Assembly: GCA_016292095.1 (NCBI GenBank)
Contig: JAEFAB010000053.1
Coordinates: 62,001 to 126,000 of the forward strand
Origin: Eubacterium sp.
Lineage (GTDB): Bacteria > Bacillota > Clostridia > Lachnospirales > Lachnospiraceae
DNA length: 64,000 nucleotides
Direction of reading: 5' to 3'
Positions 9,151 to 18,281 of the stretch are shown one piece after another. Numbering within the stretch: the first letter of the stretch is position 1; the number at the start of each line of letters is the position of its first letter. Below the pieces are notes generated by a model. The model saw only the letters and a program-made list of their open reading frames with translations. It was not told the DNA's origin and searched no databases. A program made the translations under genes and the position numbers.

Positions 9151-9588
9151 ATGGATTTGAAAACATTACAGAAAGACATGGTTGCAGCAATGAAGGCAAA
9201 GGACAAGCCTAGAAAAGAATCAATCTCAGCATTGGTGCAGGCAGTAAAAAAAGCCGGAATCGATGCCGGATGTCGTGATGACATTCCGGAAGAAATGGTC
9301 AACAAAGTAATCTTAAAGGAATTAAAGTCTGTAAAGGAACAGATTGACGGATGTCCGGATTCCCGTGAAGATTTAAAGGCTGAATATCAGGCAAGATATG
9401 ATGTCTTCAATGAATATGCACCAAAGCTTATGAGTGAAGAAGAAGTGGAAGCTGAATTGAAAGAAAAATATGCAGATGTTCTTGCAACAGGAAATAAAGG
9501 ACAGATTATGAAAACCGTGATGCCTGCATTTAAAGGCAGAGCAGACGGAAAGGTCATTAACCAGTTGGTAGCAAAGCTTTGCTCATAA
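9151..9588 (+). CDS. GatB/YqeY domain protein
   Basis: A 145-residue cytosolic protein of the YqeY family, which resembles the helical tail of GatB, the tRNA-dependent amidotransferase subunit. The N-terminal helical bundle (MDLKTLQKDMVAAMKAKD..., to about residue 95) and the C-terminal YqeY tail (about 96-145, with MKTVMPAFKGRADGKVIN) are both complete. The role is unsettled in the family; a link to tRNA amidation is suggested only by homology. AGGAGG at 9137-9142 precedes the start. The next gene begins 20 bases downstream, so the two may be co-transcribed. Confidence 0.9.
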   Translation: MDLKTLQKDMVAAMKAKDKPRKESISALVQAVKKAGIDAGCRDDIPEEMVNKVILKELKSVKEQIDGCPDSREDLKAEYQARYDVFNEYAPKLMSEEEVEAELKEKYADVLATGNKGQIMKTVMPAFKGRADGKVINQLVAKLCS

Positions 9589-9608
9589 AAGAAAGAAGGT
9601 TGAAGAAA

Positions 9609-11351
9609 ATGAGAAACAAGAAAGTAGTATCATTGTTAATTGCAGCGACATTGTCAGCAACGACTGCATTGACAGCTTATACAACACATGACAGCGAAGT
9701 ACTGGCAAGAGGCGGAGAGGATGTTGTATACAACTTTGCCAATACCAAAGCAGGCTCGGCAGCAGGAACAATTACTGTTGCAACAGAAAAAGCAGGAACC
9801 TATGAATTGTATTGGGGAAACGGTGAAGGAGAAAAGTTAAAAAGCGGCGATGTAGAATTCACAGAGTTGGGAACCGTAACCACGACAGAAGCTGACTTGA
9901 CGGCAGAATATCGTTTTATTTCACCATATACTGTTATTCCGGAAGGAGCAAAGCAGGTTCTGGTGGAAGACAGTGAAGACCACATTGTAAGCACCTACGA
10001 TATTCCTGAAAACAAGTGGTTGGCAGAAGGTGAAAAGCTGTACCGGTTTGCTTTAATGAGTGATGTGCATTTCAACCGTTATGGAGATTTTAGCAAAGAT
10101 GATGCTGTGAAATCCTTTGATGACGCTTTAGCGTTTGTGAACAAGCAGGGAATTGACAAATTATTCCTGACAGGGGATTTGAGCAATCAGGGTGAAATTG
10201 ATTCCTACAACAAATTTAATAAGGCAATTGGAAAATATCCAAACATGACTGTTTATACTTGTATGGGAAATCATGATGTTTCCTGGACAAAAAAAGCAGA
10301 AGATGAAGTAAAACTTTTTGCAGCCAATGTAAACAAGAAAAGAACAACAGATAAAAATATTGTTGAGGTTTGCTCCAACGGTGTAGATTTTGTTTACAAG
10401 AGTGGTAATGACTATCATATCTTCTTGAGCCAGACAAAGGCAAAATATGGGAAGAACAAAGAGTTGTTGGCGAAAGAGCAGCTGAACTGGTTCCACAAAA
10501 CATTAAATAAGTATGCTGATAAAAAGGTTTATGTATACTTCCATACCTATTTGGCAGCTGAGGGTGGAGATGTTACAAAAGCAGTCGGAAACCTTAAGAC
10601 TCCACTGGGATATACATATGATTTGACTTATACTTATGGAAACAGTGATGAACAGAGATTAAGAAGCCTTTTGAAAAAATATGCCAATGTAACATTCTTC
10701 TCCGGACATTCTCATTGGGCTTATGAAGAACAGATTTATAATCCATATTTGAATATTGGAAATATTTCTTCTAATAACAGTGGAGCTACACTGATGCATC
10801 TGGCCAGTGTCAGCCAGCCAAGAACAGCTGTCTTGGATGAAGACCTTTACAACTCCGGAAAGTATCGTTATGAAAACAACGGTGTGAAATCAGAAGGTAC
10901 GATTGCAACAAGATATGCAAAGAGCACTGTATATTATTCTACAGATTTTGTAACCGGAAAATATATGGCTTCCGCATGTTATCTGGATCCGGACGGAAAG
11001 ACAAGTACACCGGAAAAGGCAATCACTACGGGAATGACAAAGATTAAAAAAGTCAGCAAAGCAAAGAAGATGAAAAAATCTTCCAAGAAGAAGCCAAAAT
11101 ATCAGGTGACAATTAAATTCAGTAAAGTAACACCGGTTTACAAATATCAGATTCAGTATTCAACGGATAAGAATTTTAAGAAGTCAAAGACTACAAGCAA
11201 GATTTCAGGAAAGACTTCCTACACTATTACAAAGTTGAAACCGGGTACAAAATATTACATTCGTGTCAGAGCTTATCGTTATCAGTTCGGTTATCAGATT
11301 TTCGGTAAGTGCAAAAAAATCAAAACTGTAAAAACACCAAAAAAGAAATAA
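9609..11351 (+). CDS. Exported metallophosphoesterase with C-terminal FN3-like domain
   Basis: 580 residues. A signal peptide (about 1-35) precedes a beta-rich N-terminal domain (to about 140). The calcineurin-like phosphoesterase domain follows (about 145-420) with all metal-binding blocks: SDVHFNRYGDF, FLTGDLSNQGE, MGNHDV, FHTYLAAE and SGHSHW. A lysine-rich stretch and an FN3-like domain (about 490-580; PVYKYQIQYSTDKNF, GTKYYIRVRAYR) end the protein. The same kind of basic FN3-like tail closes the GH16-like protein at 13885-17394. The likely role is an extracellular phosphodiesterase or phosphatase; the substrate is unknown. ATG 9609 has GAAGG upstream; an in-frame ATG at 9579 inside yqeY was rejected. 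Confidence 0.88.
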   Translation: MRNKKVVSLLIAATLSATTALTAYTTHDSEVLARGGEDVVYNFANTKAGSAAGTITVATEKAGTYELYWGNGEGEKLKSGDVEFTELGTVTTTEADLTAEYRFISPYTVIPEGAKQVLVEDSEDHIVSTYDIPENKWLAEGEKLYRFALMSDVHFNRYGDFSKDDAVKSFDDALAFVNKQGIDKLFLTGDLSNQGEIDSYNKFNKAIGKYPNMTVYTCMGNHDVSWTKKAEDEVKLFAANVNKKRTTDKNIVEVCSNGVDFVYKSGNDYHIFLSQTKAKYGKNKELLAKEQLNWFHKTLNKYADKKVYVYFHTYLAAEGGDVTKAVGNLKTPLGYTYDLTYTYGNSDEQRLRSLLKKYANVTFFSGHSHWAYEEQIYNPYLNIGNISSNNSGATLMHLASVSQPRTAVLDEDLYNSGKYRYENNGVKSEGTIATRYAKSTVYYSTDFVTGKYMASACYLDPDGKTSTPEKAITTGMTKIKKVSKAKKMKKSSKKKPKYQVTIKFSKVTPVYKYQIQYSTDKNFKKSKTTSKISGKTSYTITKLKPGTKYYIRVRAYRYQFGYQIFGKCKKIKTVKTPKKK

Positions 11352-11361
11352 AAACATTAAG

Positions 11362-11393
11362 ATGGAGAGTTCGTAAAGAACTCTCCATTCTTT
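11362..11393 (+). terminator. Terminator after the metallophosphoesterase
   Basis: Perfect 11-base arms (11362-11372 and 11378-11388) around GTAAA, followed by TCTTTG, a weak T-tract. Confidence 0.7.
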
Positions 11394-11413
11394 GATAAAA
11401 TCGAAGGGGGTTA

Positions 11414-11442
11414 ATGACAAATACAAGCAAGTCTGCTAAAAT
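11414..11442 (+). promoter_or_regulatory. Promoter of the M23 peptidase operon
   Basis: ATGACA 11414-11419, 17-base spacer, TAAAAT 11437-11442 with an extended -10 TG at 11434-11435. Confidence 0.6.
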
Positions 11443-11474
11443 GAAACGTGAATAATCAAAGAGGATTGATAAAA

Positions 11475-12590
11475 ATGAAAAGAAAGAAAACCACGAAAAT
11501 AATAATTAGTGTTTTGTTATGCTTTGCCATTTTCTTTACCACGAATCATTTCATTTATGGTGACGAAGCGGCAAACAAGCGTCAAAAGATTATAGATATT
11601 CAAAGACAGAATAATGACTTGCAGGAAAAAACTGATTCTGCAGAAAAGGAATTGGAACAGCTTAACAAAAAGTTGGACAAGATGGGAGAGAAACTCATTG
11701 AGACTACAGAAAAGTTAAGAGAGAAAAAGAAAGCAATCAAGAAGAATAAAAGAAAACTGAGTAAGGCTCAGAAAAAGGAAGAGCAGCAGTATGCGGACAT
11801 GAAACTTCGTATTCAATATATGTATGAAAACGGAGACATGCAGATGATTGACTTGATTTTCAATTCCGAAAGTATCAGCGATATGCTGAGCAAGGCTGAA
11901 TATATCAGCGATATTTCAACATACGACCGGGACATGTTCCAAAAACTTTCGGACACCAGAAAGAAAATTGAAGCAATCGGCGCACGGCTGCAGGCAGATA
12001 AAAAACAGTTGGTTCAGTTGAAGAAAAAGCAGAAAAAGTCTATTTCCAAAATGAAGACATTGTCCGAAAAGAAGGAAGCAGAAATTAAGCTTTACAAGGG
12101 TCAGATGGCTCAGAACCATGTGAATGAAACTGCACTGGCAAATGAAATTCGTGAACTGATCAAGAAAGAACAGGCAGAGCGAAAAGCCAATGGTGAAGAA
12201 TACGGAATGACGACTCCGCACTCATGGCCATTGCCGGGGCATACCTATATTTCGTCCAATTGGGGAGACCGCGCAGGAAGAAAAGCACCGCATAAAGGAA
12301 TTGATATTCCGGCACCGGTTGGAACACCGATTGTGGCATCCGGCGCAGGAACTGTTATTTGGGCTTACAACAGCTCTTCTGCAGGAATGTATGTGGGAAT
12401 TACTCATGGTGGAGGAGTCGTGACAGAGTATATGCATATGATGGCTTTTGTTGTGGCACCGGGAGATAAGGTGGATGCAGGACAGACCATTGGTTACGTT
12501 GGTTTAACAGGTCAGACAACCGGACCGCATTTACATTTTGGTATTAAGGTAAACGGAGTGAATGTAAACCCACACATTTATGTAGGATAA
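11475..12590 (+). CDS. Exported murein hydrolase: coiled coil plus M23 peptidase
   Basis: 371 residues. A signal peptide or membrane anchor (about 10-32) is followed by a long charged coiled coil (about 38-235; EKELEQLNKKLDKMGEKL and similar) and a zinc-dependent M23 LytM-type endopeptidase domain (about 255-371). The zinc ligands are visible as HKGID and the HLHFG motif, with HGGG in between. This is the PcsB/EnvC-like layout, in which the coiled coil restrains or positions the peptidase at the septum, often under FtsEX control; no ftsEX is nearby. ATG 11475 has AGAGGA upstream. The polyprenyl synthase gene follows after 27 bases. Confidence 0.9.
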   Translation: MKRKKTTKIIISVLLCFAIFFTTNHFIYGDEAANKRQKIIDIQRQNNDLQEKTDSAEKELEQLNKKLDKMGEKLIETTEKLREKKKAIKKNKRKLSKAQKKEEQQYADMKLRIQYMYENGDMQMIDLIFNSESISDMLSKAEYISDISTYDRDMFQKLSDTRKKIEAIGARLQADKKQLVQLKKKQKKSISKMKTLSEKKEAEIKLYKGQMAQNHVNETALANEIRELIKKEQAERKANGEEYGMTTPHSWPLPGHTYISSNWGDRAGRKAPHKGIDIPAPVGTPIVASGAGTVIWAYNSSSAGMYVGITHGGGVVTEYMHMMAFVVAPGDKVDAGQTIGYVGLTGQTTGPHLHFGIKVNGVNVNPHIYVG

Positions 12591-12617
12591 GACTAAAAAG
12601 AGAACTGGGAGAAATAC

Positions 12618-13613
12618 ATGTCGATAAACAAATATTTAGATACGCAGATCAAACAGGTCGATGAACAGATGGATCGCCTGATGTATGGAAAAAGCAATAT
12701 GGTAAACAAGATGCTCCGTTGGGTATTGGATGCCAAAGGAAAGCAGTTGCGTCCACGCTTCTTGCTGGCTTCGGCGTATTCTTTGGATGCAGAAAAAGAT
12801 GTGACGGAATTTGCTGCAATGATTGAGCTGGTTCACATGGCATCCCTGGTCCATGACGACGTCATTGACAACTCAGAAACGCGAAGAAACCGTCTTTCCG
12901 TTCAGAAGAAATTCGGAATCAAATCTGCAGTTTACTTAGGCGATTATATGATGTTTTCCATGCTCTACAATTTCCATTCCATGGAAAGCAACCTGAAAGA
13001 AAACTCAAAAATAATTTTTGATTGCTTTCAGGACCTTTGTTACGGAGAATTAAATCAGTACGAAAAACTGTATGATTTGTCCATTACAAAGGATGAGTAT
13101 CTGCAAAATATTAAAGGGAAAACAGCCTCCCTGTTTGAAATCGCAACAATGTCCGGTGCGCTTTTATGTGAGGCAGAAGAAGAAACCATCACAGAGTACA
13201 GCAAAATCGGAAGAAACTTTGGAATGTTGTTCCAAATCTATGATGATCTGCTGGACATCCTTTCCAAAGAAACGGTAATCGGAAAACCAACCTTCCAGGA
13301 CTTCTACAACGGCGTATACACGCTGCCAATCATCCTGGCCAAAGAAGAACGAAAGGATTACAAAGAAATCTCAAAACTGGCAAAGAACGTAAAGCAGGAT
13401 GGCATGACGAAAGAATATAAGGATGCTTTGCTGAAAAAATTAGAAGAGACAGACAGTTTCAAGAAGGTATGTGAAATCGCACAAGGCTACTATGATGAAG
13501 GTATGGAAGCGATAGGCATTATGCCAAAGGTAGAAGTGCAGGAGTACTTCAAAGAGAATTACCGGAAGCTGTTTGATAAAATTTGTGAGATGTGTGAAAG
13601 AAAGAGTAACTAG
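12618..13613 (+). CDS. Polyprenyl diphosphate synthase family protein
   Basis: 331 residues of the trans-isoprenyl diphosphate synthase family. The first aspartate-rich motif is DDVID, followed by the paired arginines of ETRR (about residues 80-88); the second is YDDLLD (about 211). The all-helical fold is complete. These enzymes extend allylic diphosphates with isopentenyl diphosphate to give quinone side chains or C15-C35 chains. In an anaerobe without evident quinone genes nearby the product is uncertain; HepT-like chain length is a guess. It is co-oriented with the M23 gene and ends in a terminator. Confidence 0.88.
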   Translation: MSINKYLDTQIKQVDEQMDRLMYGKSNMVNKMLRWVLDAKGKQLRPRFLLASAYSLDAEKDVTEFAAMIELVHMASLVHDDVIDNSETRRNRLSVQKKFGIKSAVYLGDYMMFSMLYNFHSMESNLKENSKIIFDCFQDLCYGELNQYEKLYDLSITKDEYLQNIKGKTASLFEIATMSGALLCEAEEETITEYSKIGRNFGMLFQIYDDLLDILSKETVIGKPTFQDFYNGVYTLPIILAKEERKDYKEISKLAKNVKQDGMTKEYKDALLKKLEETDSFKKVCEIAQGYYDEGMEAIGIMPKVEVQEYFKENYRKLFDKICEMCERKSN

Positions 13614-13637
13614 ATGTTAGGTCTGGTTACTCTTTTT
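13601..13637 (+). terminator. Terminator overlapping the end of the polyprenyl synthase gene
   Basis: Arms 13601-13614 and 13622-13635 pair over about 14 bases with one wobble; the loop is TGTTAGG and the T-tract TTTTTTT. The last codons of the synthase gene form the 5' arm. Confidence 0.75.
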
Positions 13638-13721
13638 TTCCGGAACATATTCTATTAAATCTGTGATATCACATTCTAGTGCATAACAAAGTCGAACGTA
13701 GCCATAATCAATGTCTTTCAT
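13617..13721 (-). pseudogene. Remnant of an XRE-type HTH regulator, or a 34-residue small ORF
   Basis: Read from 13721 on the minus strand, the ORF gives 34 residues starting MKDIDYGYVRLCYALECDIT and continuing DLIEYVPEKK. This matches the C-terminal end of short Cro/CI-type regulators (typically ...ICKALNCDIGDLIEYIPE). The DNA-binding helices are missing: the frame upstream closes at a stop about 50 bases before the ATG. It nonetheless has a good AAGAGGTG ribosome binding site before the ATG. It is most likely a decayed gene end; a functional microprotein is less likely. It ends inside the terminator of the opposing gene. Confidence 0.5.
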
Positions 13722-13777
13722 GATAAACACCTCTTTTGTAATCAATTCAATTATATGATAGTTAATCTAGGAATTTA

Positions 13778-13839
13778 TTGCTATGAGTGGCAATGAATAG
13801 TATAATTATATGAGTAGATATATACTCGCGAGAGTATAT
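13778..13839 (+). promoter_or_regulatory. Promoter and leader hairpin of the GH16-like gene
   Basis: TTGCTA 13778-13783 and a perfect TATAAT 13801-13806, 17-base spacer. Starting near 13813, the transcript would contain a perfect 8-base inverted repeat, ATATACTC 13820-13827 and GAGTATAT 13832-13839, closed by the tetraloop GCGA (GNRA type). No T-tract follows, so it is not a terminator. Confidence 0.6.
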
Positions 13840-13884
13840 GAGTGGTCGGATTAAAATTGAATACAAGAAGGGAGATAGAAAAGT

Positions 13885-16800
13885 ATGATGAGAAAAATTA
13901 TGGCAATTATGTTATCGCTTACATTGGTGATATGTAATTTTCCAAGCATTCAGAAGGAAATTAAGGCTGAGGAAACTCTGGTGGAATTATCGAAGTGGTC
14001 ATTTATGAGAGGCGGTATTGACCACGCCGGCGAGTATTTGAATGGAAATGAAGGGAAAATTAATTCAGTTACAATGAATACTACCGGAGAAGTAATTACC
14101 GGATGGAAACAAAATAATCCTGAACAACAGAGGCAAACAGCGAATACAATATCTGATGGATTTACTATTGATATTGGTGGGAATGGTTGGGATCGTGATT
14201 GGTCAAGTAGTCCTATGAGGATTAATCCGTGGCAAATTCAAGCTAGTATGGATGATATCAGAATCAAACCAGGACATATTTATACAGTTTCTTTTAATGC
14301 ATATGCTTCAAACAAAAAATATGCATATATCGAATTTAGAGGGAAAATTAACGATGAGTCTGTTGCGGTATGCGAAAAAAATGAATTAGAAGGAAGTAAA
14401 CAAGTTATTGCAATTACGCCAGATGAGAAACAATTTACATATCAGTTTACAAATTATAAAGAATTGAACTATTTTTCTACATTTATTTATCTTGGGAGTT
14501 TTGGTGTTGCAGAAGATAAAAAAGTATATGATTTTGACGGGAATGACATTTCAGACGTTGTTACAGAAGAAGAAAGTTGTTATGTGGGAATTGTATATAT
14601 AAAAGATTTTACAATAGTAGATAAAGGTTTAGATCCTAATTATGAAGAACAGCCATCGATTGCGCTGCAAAGTGGTGTGTGGGATAGCTTTTCTGTCCGT
14701 GATGATTTAAACGGATTTCCAGATACGGAATGGCATCAGGCACTTTTAGAGGAAATAAGTAAGGCAAAGAGCACAGCATGGGGAGATTATGAGTATGGTA
14801 GAATATCTGATGAAGAATATCAGAAAAAAATTGCTGAAGCAGAGAATTATGAAAGTTATACGCAGGGGTATTTCTCAGAAGAATCAACAGATTCCGGGTT
14901 TAAATTTTATGTAGTAGATTCCGGGAAAGACGGAGGTTACTATCAGGGACAGCTTATGAATGATAATCCGTATGGAATGAAAGTTTGGAGGGATGGAATC
15001 GGTATTGAAAAGGGATATCGGTATACAGTTTCTTTTAATGTTCGAAGCACTCTGAAAGGAAAAAATGAAAATGAAAGTGGAACATTTTCAAAACAAACGA
15101 TTAAGCACATAGGACTTAAAGTATATAATCCGGAAGGCGACGGAAATCCAAGTTTAAATTTTGATACAGTATCAGGCGGTGATAAGAAAGGGATTATATC
15201 TCTTGATTCAGCGGATGAAGCCCCAAAGACTGTTACAGCAGAGTTTGTTGTTCCGAATGATTTCTCCGGTACAACAGTAGGCGTGGAATTTGATCTTGGA
15301 GCAATGCTTAAAAGCTATCCTGACGAAGTTAATATGAAGGGATATATTTACGTTTCTGATTTTGAAATTGTTAAAGGAGATTATGAAGGAAATCCTGTAG
15401 TCATTGAAAAAGCAGACGTAGAGGGGATTAATCCTAATTTACAAAATCACACATTAATTTGGAGTGATGAGTTTGATGGAAATTCTCTCGGCATCTCAAA
15501 GTGGACATATGAAGGAGCAACAGGTGCGGGTGGATACGGAAATTGTGAACTTCAGGATTATGAGCCGGAATATTCGAAGGTTGAAAACGGAAACCTGATT
15601 ATTATGCCTGAGTTTAAACGCAATAAGTCTACAGGAGAAGTTTCATATTATTCCACAAAACTTTGGACAAAAAATATGGTCACCTTTAAATATGGAAGAA
15701 TTGACATTAAAGCAAAATTACCAAAAGGTCAGGGAACAAGCGCGATGGGTTGGCTGCTCGGAGAAAATAATCTATGGCCGGATTGTGGAGAGATTGATAT
15801 ATTTCAAACTCATTCTGGAAACTCTATGATTGGTCAATCCATTTATTGTAAGAAATTTAATGGAGGGGGGTTTAGTTCCGGACCAAAGTTTTACTCGAGA
15901 AAGGTTGAAAATCTTGATTCGGAGTATCATGTTTATGGAATTGAATGGAAAAAGGATAAAATTGATTTCTATATAGATAATCAGTATGTAGGGTCTTATA
16001 ATCCTCAAAAGTATTCACTCTCAGGAAATGCAACCGAAGACCAAGAAATATGGCCATTTAATTTACCATTTTATATGATTTTGAACTGTTCGATTGGAGG
16101 CAATATAGGTGGAAGGGTTAGCCCAACCGGTTGGACAAAAGTTGCAACGAATGGAGATATTGAGACCTATCGGGACTATATGTATATTGATTATGTAAGA
16201 GTCTATTCAGTCGATCAACCAGAAGAGCAGACAGAACATGAAGAAACAACAGAAGAGAATGTACTTAATAATGTGTGGGGAAGCTATTTTGGAGTGAATG
16301 ATTCAAATTGGTATGAAGGTGCAGAAGGAAATATGACAAGAAATGAAGATACAGCGTGGACAGCAAACCTTATTTCTGCAGGTTGGGGAGGAGTATGGGG
16401 TGCTAAAATCTTTAAAAGTGTAGAAATTGAAAAGGGAAAAGAGTATTCCTTGAAATTCAAAATGAAGTCAAGCAATGTTGATAAATATGTATATTTTAGA
16501 ATTTCGGATGGTCAAGATATTGCCTTTGCTGATTGGGTTTTCTTACCGGCTGGAAAAGAAATTGAATATAACAAAACGTTTACGGCAGCTTGCAATACCA
16601 ACAGTATATATTTTGGAATTGGTGGAGATTTTGGAGACCGTGACTCTGAAGATGCGTCATATCGTTATTCATTACTTGGAACAAATTATAAAGAATTATT
16701 AGAAAACGATATGGATGGAGATGCTACAGCTTGCACGTCTATTTCCTGTAGAGATTTTTCTCTATTAAAAAATGTTAATCCAGCAGATGCCAACCCAACA

Positions 16801-17394
16801 GATGTAAGCGGAATAGTCGTTGAGAAAAACGGTGGTAATCTTCAAATTTCGTGGATTGAAACGGCAGAACAGAAGGAGAGTGGACAAACATATAATATTT
16901 ATATTGATGGAATGCTCGCATATATGAATGTTGATTTATCGACATATGTTATTCCAAATTTATCAGTTGGAAAACATACAATTAAGATTGTCTCTGTGTT
17001 AAACGGAAAGGCTTCAAAGGGTGTTGAATTTGAAGTTGATTTGAATGATAAACAAGAAAAAAACACGAAGAGAGAAACAGTAACTTCTAGAAATATATCA
17101 GTTGGAAAAACTGTAGTAAAATCGGCTACAAAGAAAAAATCTGCAAAGAAGGCAAAAGTGATTTTAACAGGGGTTAAAAATGCAACAGGTTATGAAGTGC
17201 AGATTTCCGGAAGTAAGTCATTTAAGAAGATTTTGGTTCAGAAAAAAGTGAAAAAAGTATCTTTTGTGATTTCATCAAAGAAACTCAAGAAGGCCAAGAA
17301 GTTGTATGTTAGAGCAAGGGCTTACGTAATTAATTCACAAAAAGTTTATTTAGGACAATGGACAAAGGCAAAGAAAGTGAAAATCAAAAAATAG
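13885..17394 (+). CDS. Large exported GH16-like protein with CBM-like modules
   Basis: 1169 residues. Order: signal peptide (1-29); two CBM-like beta-sandwich modules (about 30-255 and 265-505); a GH16 laminarinase/lichenase-like domain (about 520-775); a third CBM-like module (about 790-965); an FN3-like module (about 975-1060); and a lysine-rich FN3-like tail (about 1075-1169). In the GH16 active-site motif the nucleophile Glu636 and Asp638 of GEIDIFQ are present, but the acid/base Glu is Gln641 (codon CAA 15805-15807), so ordinary hydrolysis is doubtful. It may bind beta-glucan rather than cleave it. The gene reads AT-richer than its neighbours, consistent with transfer. GGGAG at 13870-13874 supports ATG 13885; ATG 13888 is also possible. 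Confidence 0.85.
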   Translation: MMRKIMAIMLSLTLVICNFPSIQKEIKAEETLVELSKWSFMRGGIDHAGEYLNGNEGKINSVTMNTTGEVITGWKQNNPEQQRQTANTISDGFTIDIGGNGWDRDWSSSPMRINPWQIQASMDDIRIKPGHIYTVSFNAYASNKKYAYIEFRGKINDESVAVCEKNELEGSKQVIAITPDEKQFTYQFTNYKELNYFSTFIYLGSFGVAEDKKVYDFDGNDISDVVTEEESCYVGIVYIKDFTIVDKGLDPNYEEQPSIALQSGVWDSFSVRDDLNGFPDTEWHQALLEEISKAKSTAWGDYEYGRISDEEYQKKIAEAENYESYTQGYFSEESTDSGFKFYVVDSGKDGGYYQGQLMNDNPYGMKVWRDGIGIEKGYRYTVSFNVRSTLKGKNENESGTFSKQTIKHIGLKVYNPEGDGNPSLNFDTVSGGDKKGIISLDSADEAPKTVTAEFVVPNDFSGTTVGVEFDLGAMLKSYPDEVNMKGYIYVSDFEIVKGDYEGNPVVIEKADVEGINPNLQNHTLIWSDEFDGNSLGISKWTYEGATGAGGYGNCELQDYEPEYSKVENGNLIIMPEFKRNKSTGEVSYYSTKLWTKNMVTFKYGRIDIKAKLPKGQGTSAMGWLLGENNLWPDCGEIDIFQTHSGNSMIGQSIYCKKFNGGGFSSGPKFYSRKVENLDSEYHVYGIEWKKDKIDFYIDNQYVGSYNPQKYSLSGNATEDQEIWPFNLPFYMILNCSIGGNIGGRVSPTGWTKVATNGDIETYRDYMYIDYVRVYSVDQPEEQTEHEETTEENVLNNVWGSYFGVNDSNWYEGAEGNMTRNEDTAWTANLISAGWGGVWGAKIFKSVEIEKGKEYSLKFKMKSSNVDKYVYFRISDGQDIAFADWVFLPAGKEIEYNKTFTAACNTNSIYFGIGGDFGDRDSEDASYRYSLLGTNYKELLENDMDGDATACTSISCRDFSLLKNVNPADANPTDVSGIVVEKNGGNLQISWIETAEQKESGQTYNIYIDGMLAYMNVDLSTYVIPNLSVGKHTIKIVSVLNGKASKGVEFEVDLNDKQEKNTKRETVTSRNISVGKTVVKSATKKKSAKKAKVILTGVKNATGYEVQISGSKSFKKILVQKKVKKVSFVISSKKLKKAKKLYVRARAYVINSQKVYLGQWTKAKKVKIKK

Positions 17395-17408
17395 CAACTG
17401 CTAACATG

Positions 17409-17438
17409 AAGGAGAGTGCAATGGTCACTCTCCTTTTT
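17409..17438. terminator. Bidirectional terminator between convergent genes
   Basis: Arms AAGGAGAGTG (17409-17418) and CACTCTCCTT (17426-17435) with a T-tract on the plus side. It includes the stop codon of the minus-strand deacetylase. Confidence 0.7.
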
Positions 17439-18255
17439 TGGTACGCGATGAGGAAATTGAAGAAGGATTGCTTTCCTGCACCTGGCTTCCGTCCGCTTCG
17501 ATGTGATAATTATCCTGATAAATCAATTCCGAAATCGGCACAATCTCATAGCCTTTTTCCTGTAATCCGGTGATAACCTTCGGTAACGCCTTTGCCGTAT
17601 ACTTTCCACCATTGTGCATCAGGATGATGGCACCGTTCTTTAACGCTTTATGATTTAGAATGGTATCAACGATGCTGTCTACTCCGTAGTTTTTCCAGTC
17701 AAGACTATCCACAGACCATTGGATTGGGTAGTAGTTACATTCCCTTAATTGATAAATCAGCTGATTGTCGTAGTCGCCGTAAGGCGGGCGGAACAATCGC
17801 ATGGTTTCTCCCGTAAGTTTTTGGACTTTCTCGGTTACGTCATTAATTTCTGCTTGGACTTCATTATAGGTCAGTTCGCTCATATGCTTGTGGTGCTCAC
17901 TGTGATTGCCAAGGTCATGTCCGGCAGCGTGGATTGCTATTACATCTTTCGGATATTTTTCTACCCAACCGCCGGTCATAAAGAAGGTGGTTTTGATGTT
18001 GTACTTTTTTAGGGTTTTGAGGATTTTGGCAGTATCGTCATTCCCCCAAGCCGCATCAAAACTAATTGCAACCTGCGGCTTATCGGTTTTTACACAGTAA
18101 ATCGGTAGCTCTTTTTTCTGCGTTGAAGTGGTAATGGAATCCCAGCCATCTGAAATGAGAGTTTTATCGTAATGGTATGTAAGTCCCACTACGGCAATAA
18201 GTACACAGAGCCAAAAGATGCTTCGACGAAGCATGGAAGTTTTGGAAGTCGACAT
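17425..18255 (-). CDS. Polysaccharide deacetylase, PdaB-like
   Basis: 276 residues: an N-terminal membrane anchor (about 8-27) and a CE4 NodB-homology domain. Motif 1 is SFDAAWGNDD, with the catalytic base and metal-binding Asp; motif 2 is NHSEHH, with the metal-binding histidines; RPPYGDYD is motif 3 and ILMHNGG motif 5. The AAWGN form of motif 1 is typical of the sporulation proteins PdaB/YlxY, which act on peptidoglycan in the spore. A sigma-E-like promoter sits upstream (18282-18311). The C-terminal tail is Ser-rich. AGGAG precedes the ATG. Cortex or cell-wall deacetylation is inferred from the family. Confidence 0.87.
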   Translation of the reverse strand: MSTSKTSMLRRSIFWLCVLIAVVGLTYHYDKTLISDGWDSITTSTQKKELPIYCVKTDKPQVAISFDAAWGNDDTAKILKTLKKYNIKTTFFMTGGWVEKYPKDVIAIHAAGHDLGNHSEHHKHMSELTYNEVQAEINDVTEKVQKLTGETMRLFRPPYGDYDNQLIYQLRECNYYPIQWSVDSLDWKNYGVDSIVDTILNHKALKNGAIILMHNGGKYTAKALPKVITGLQEKGYEIVPISELIYQDNYHIEADGSQVQESNPSSISSSRTKKGE

Positions 18256-18281
18256 AGGAACTCCTAAGAGAGTTTTCTAAT

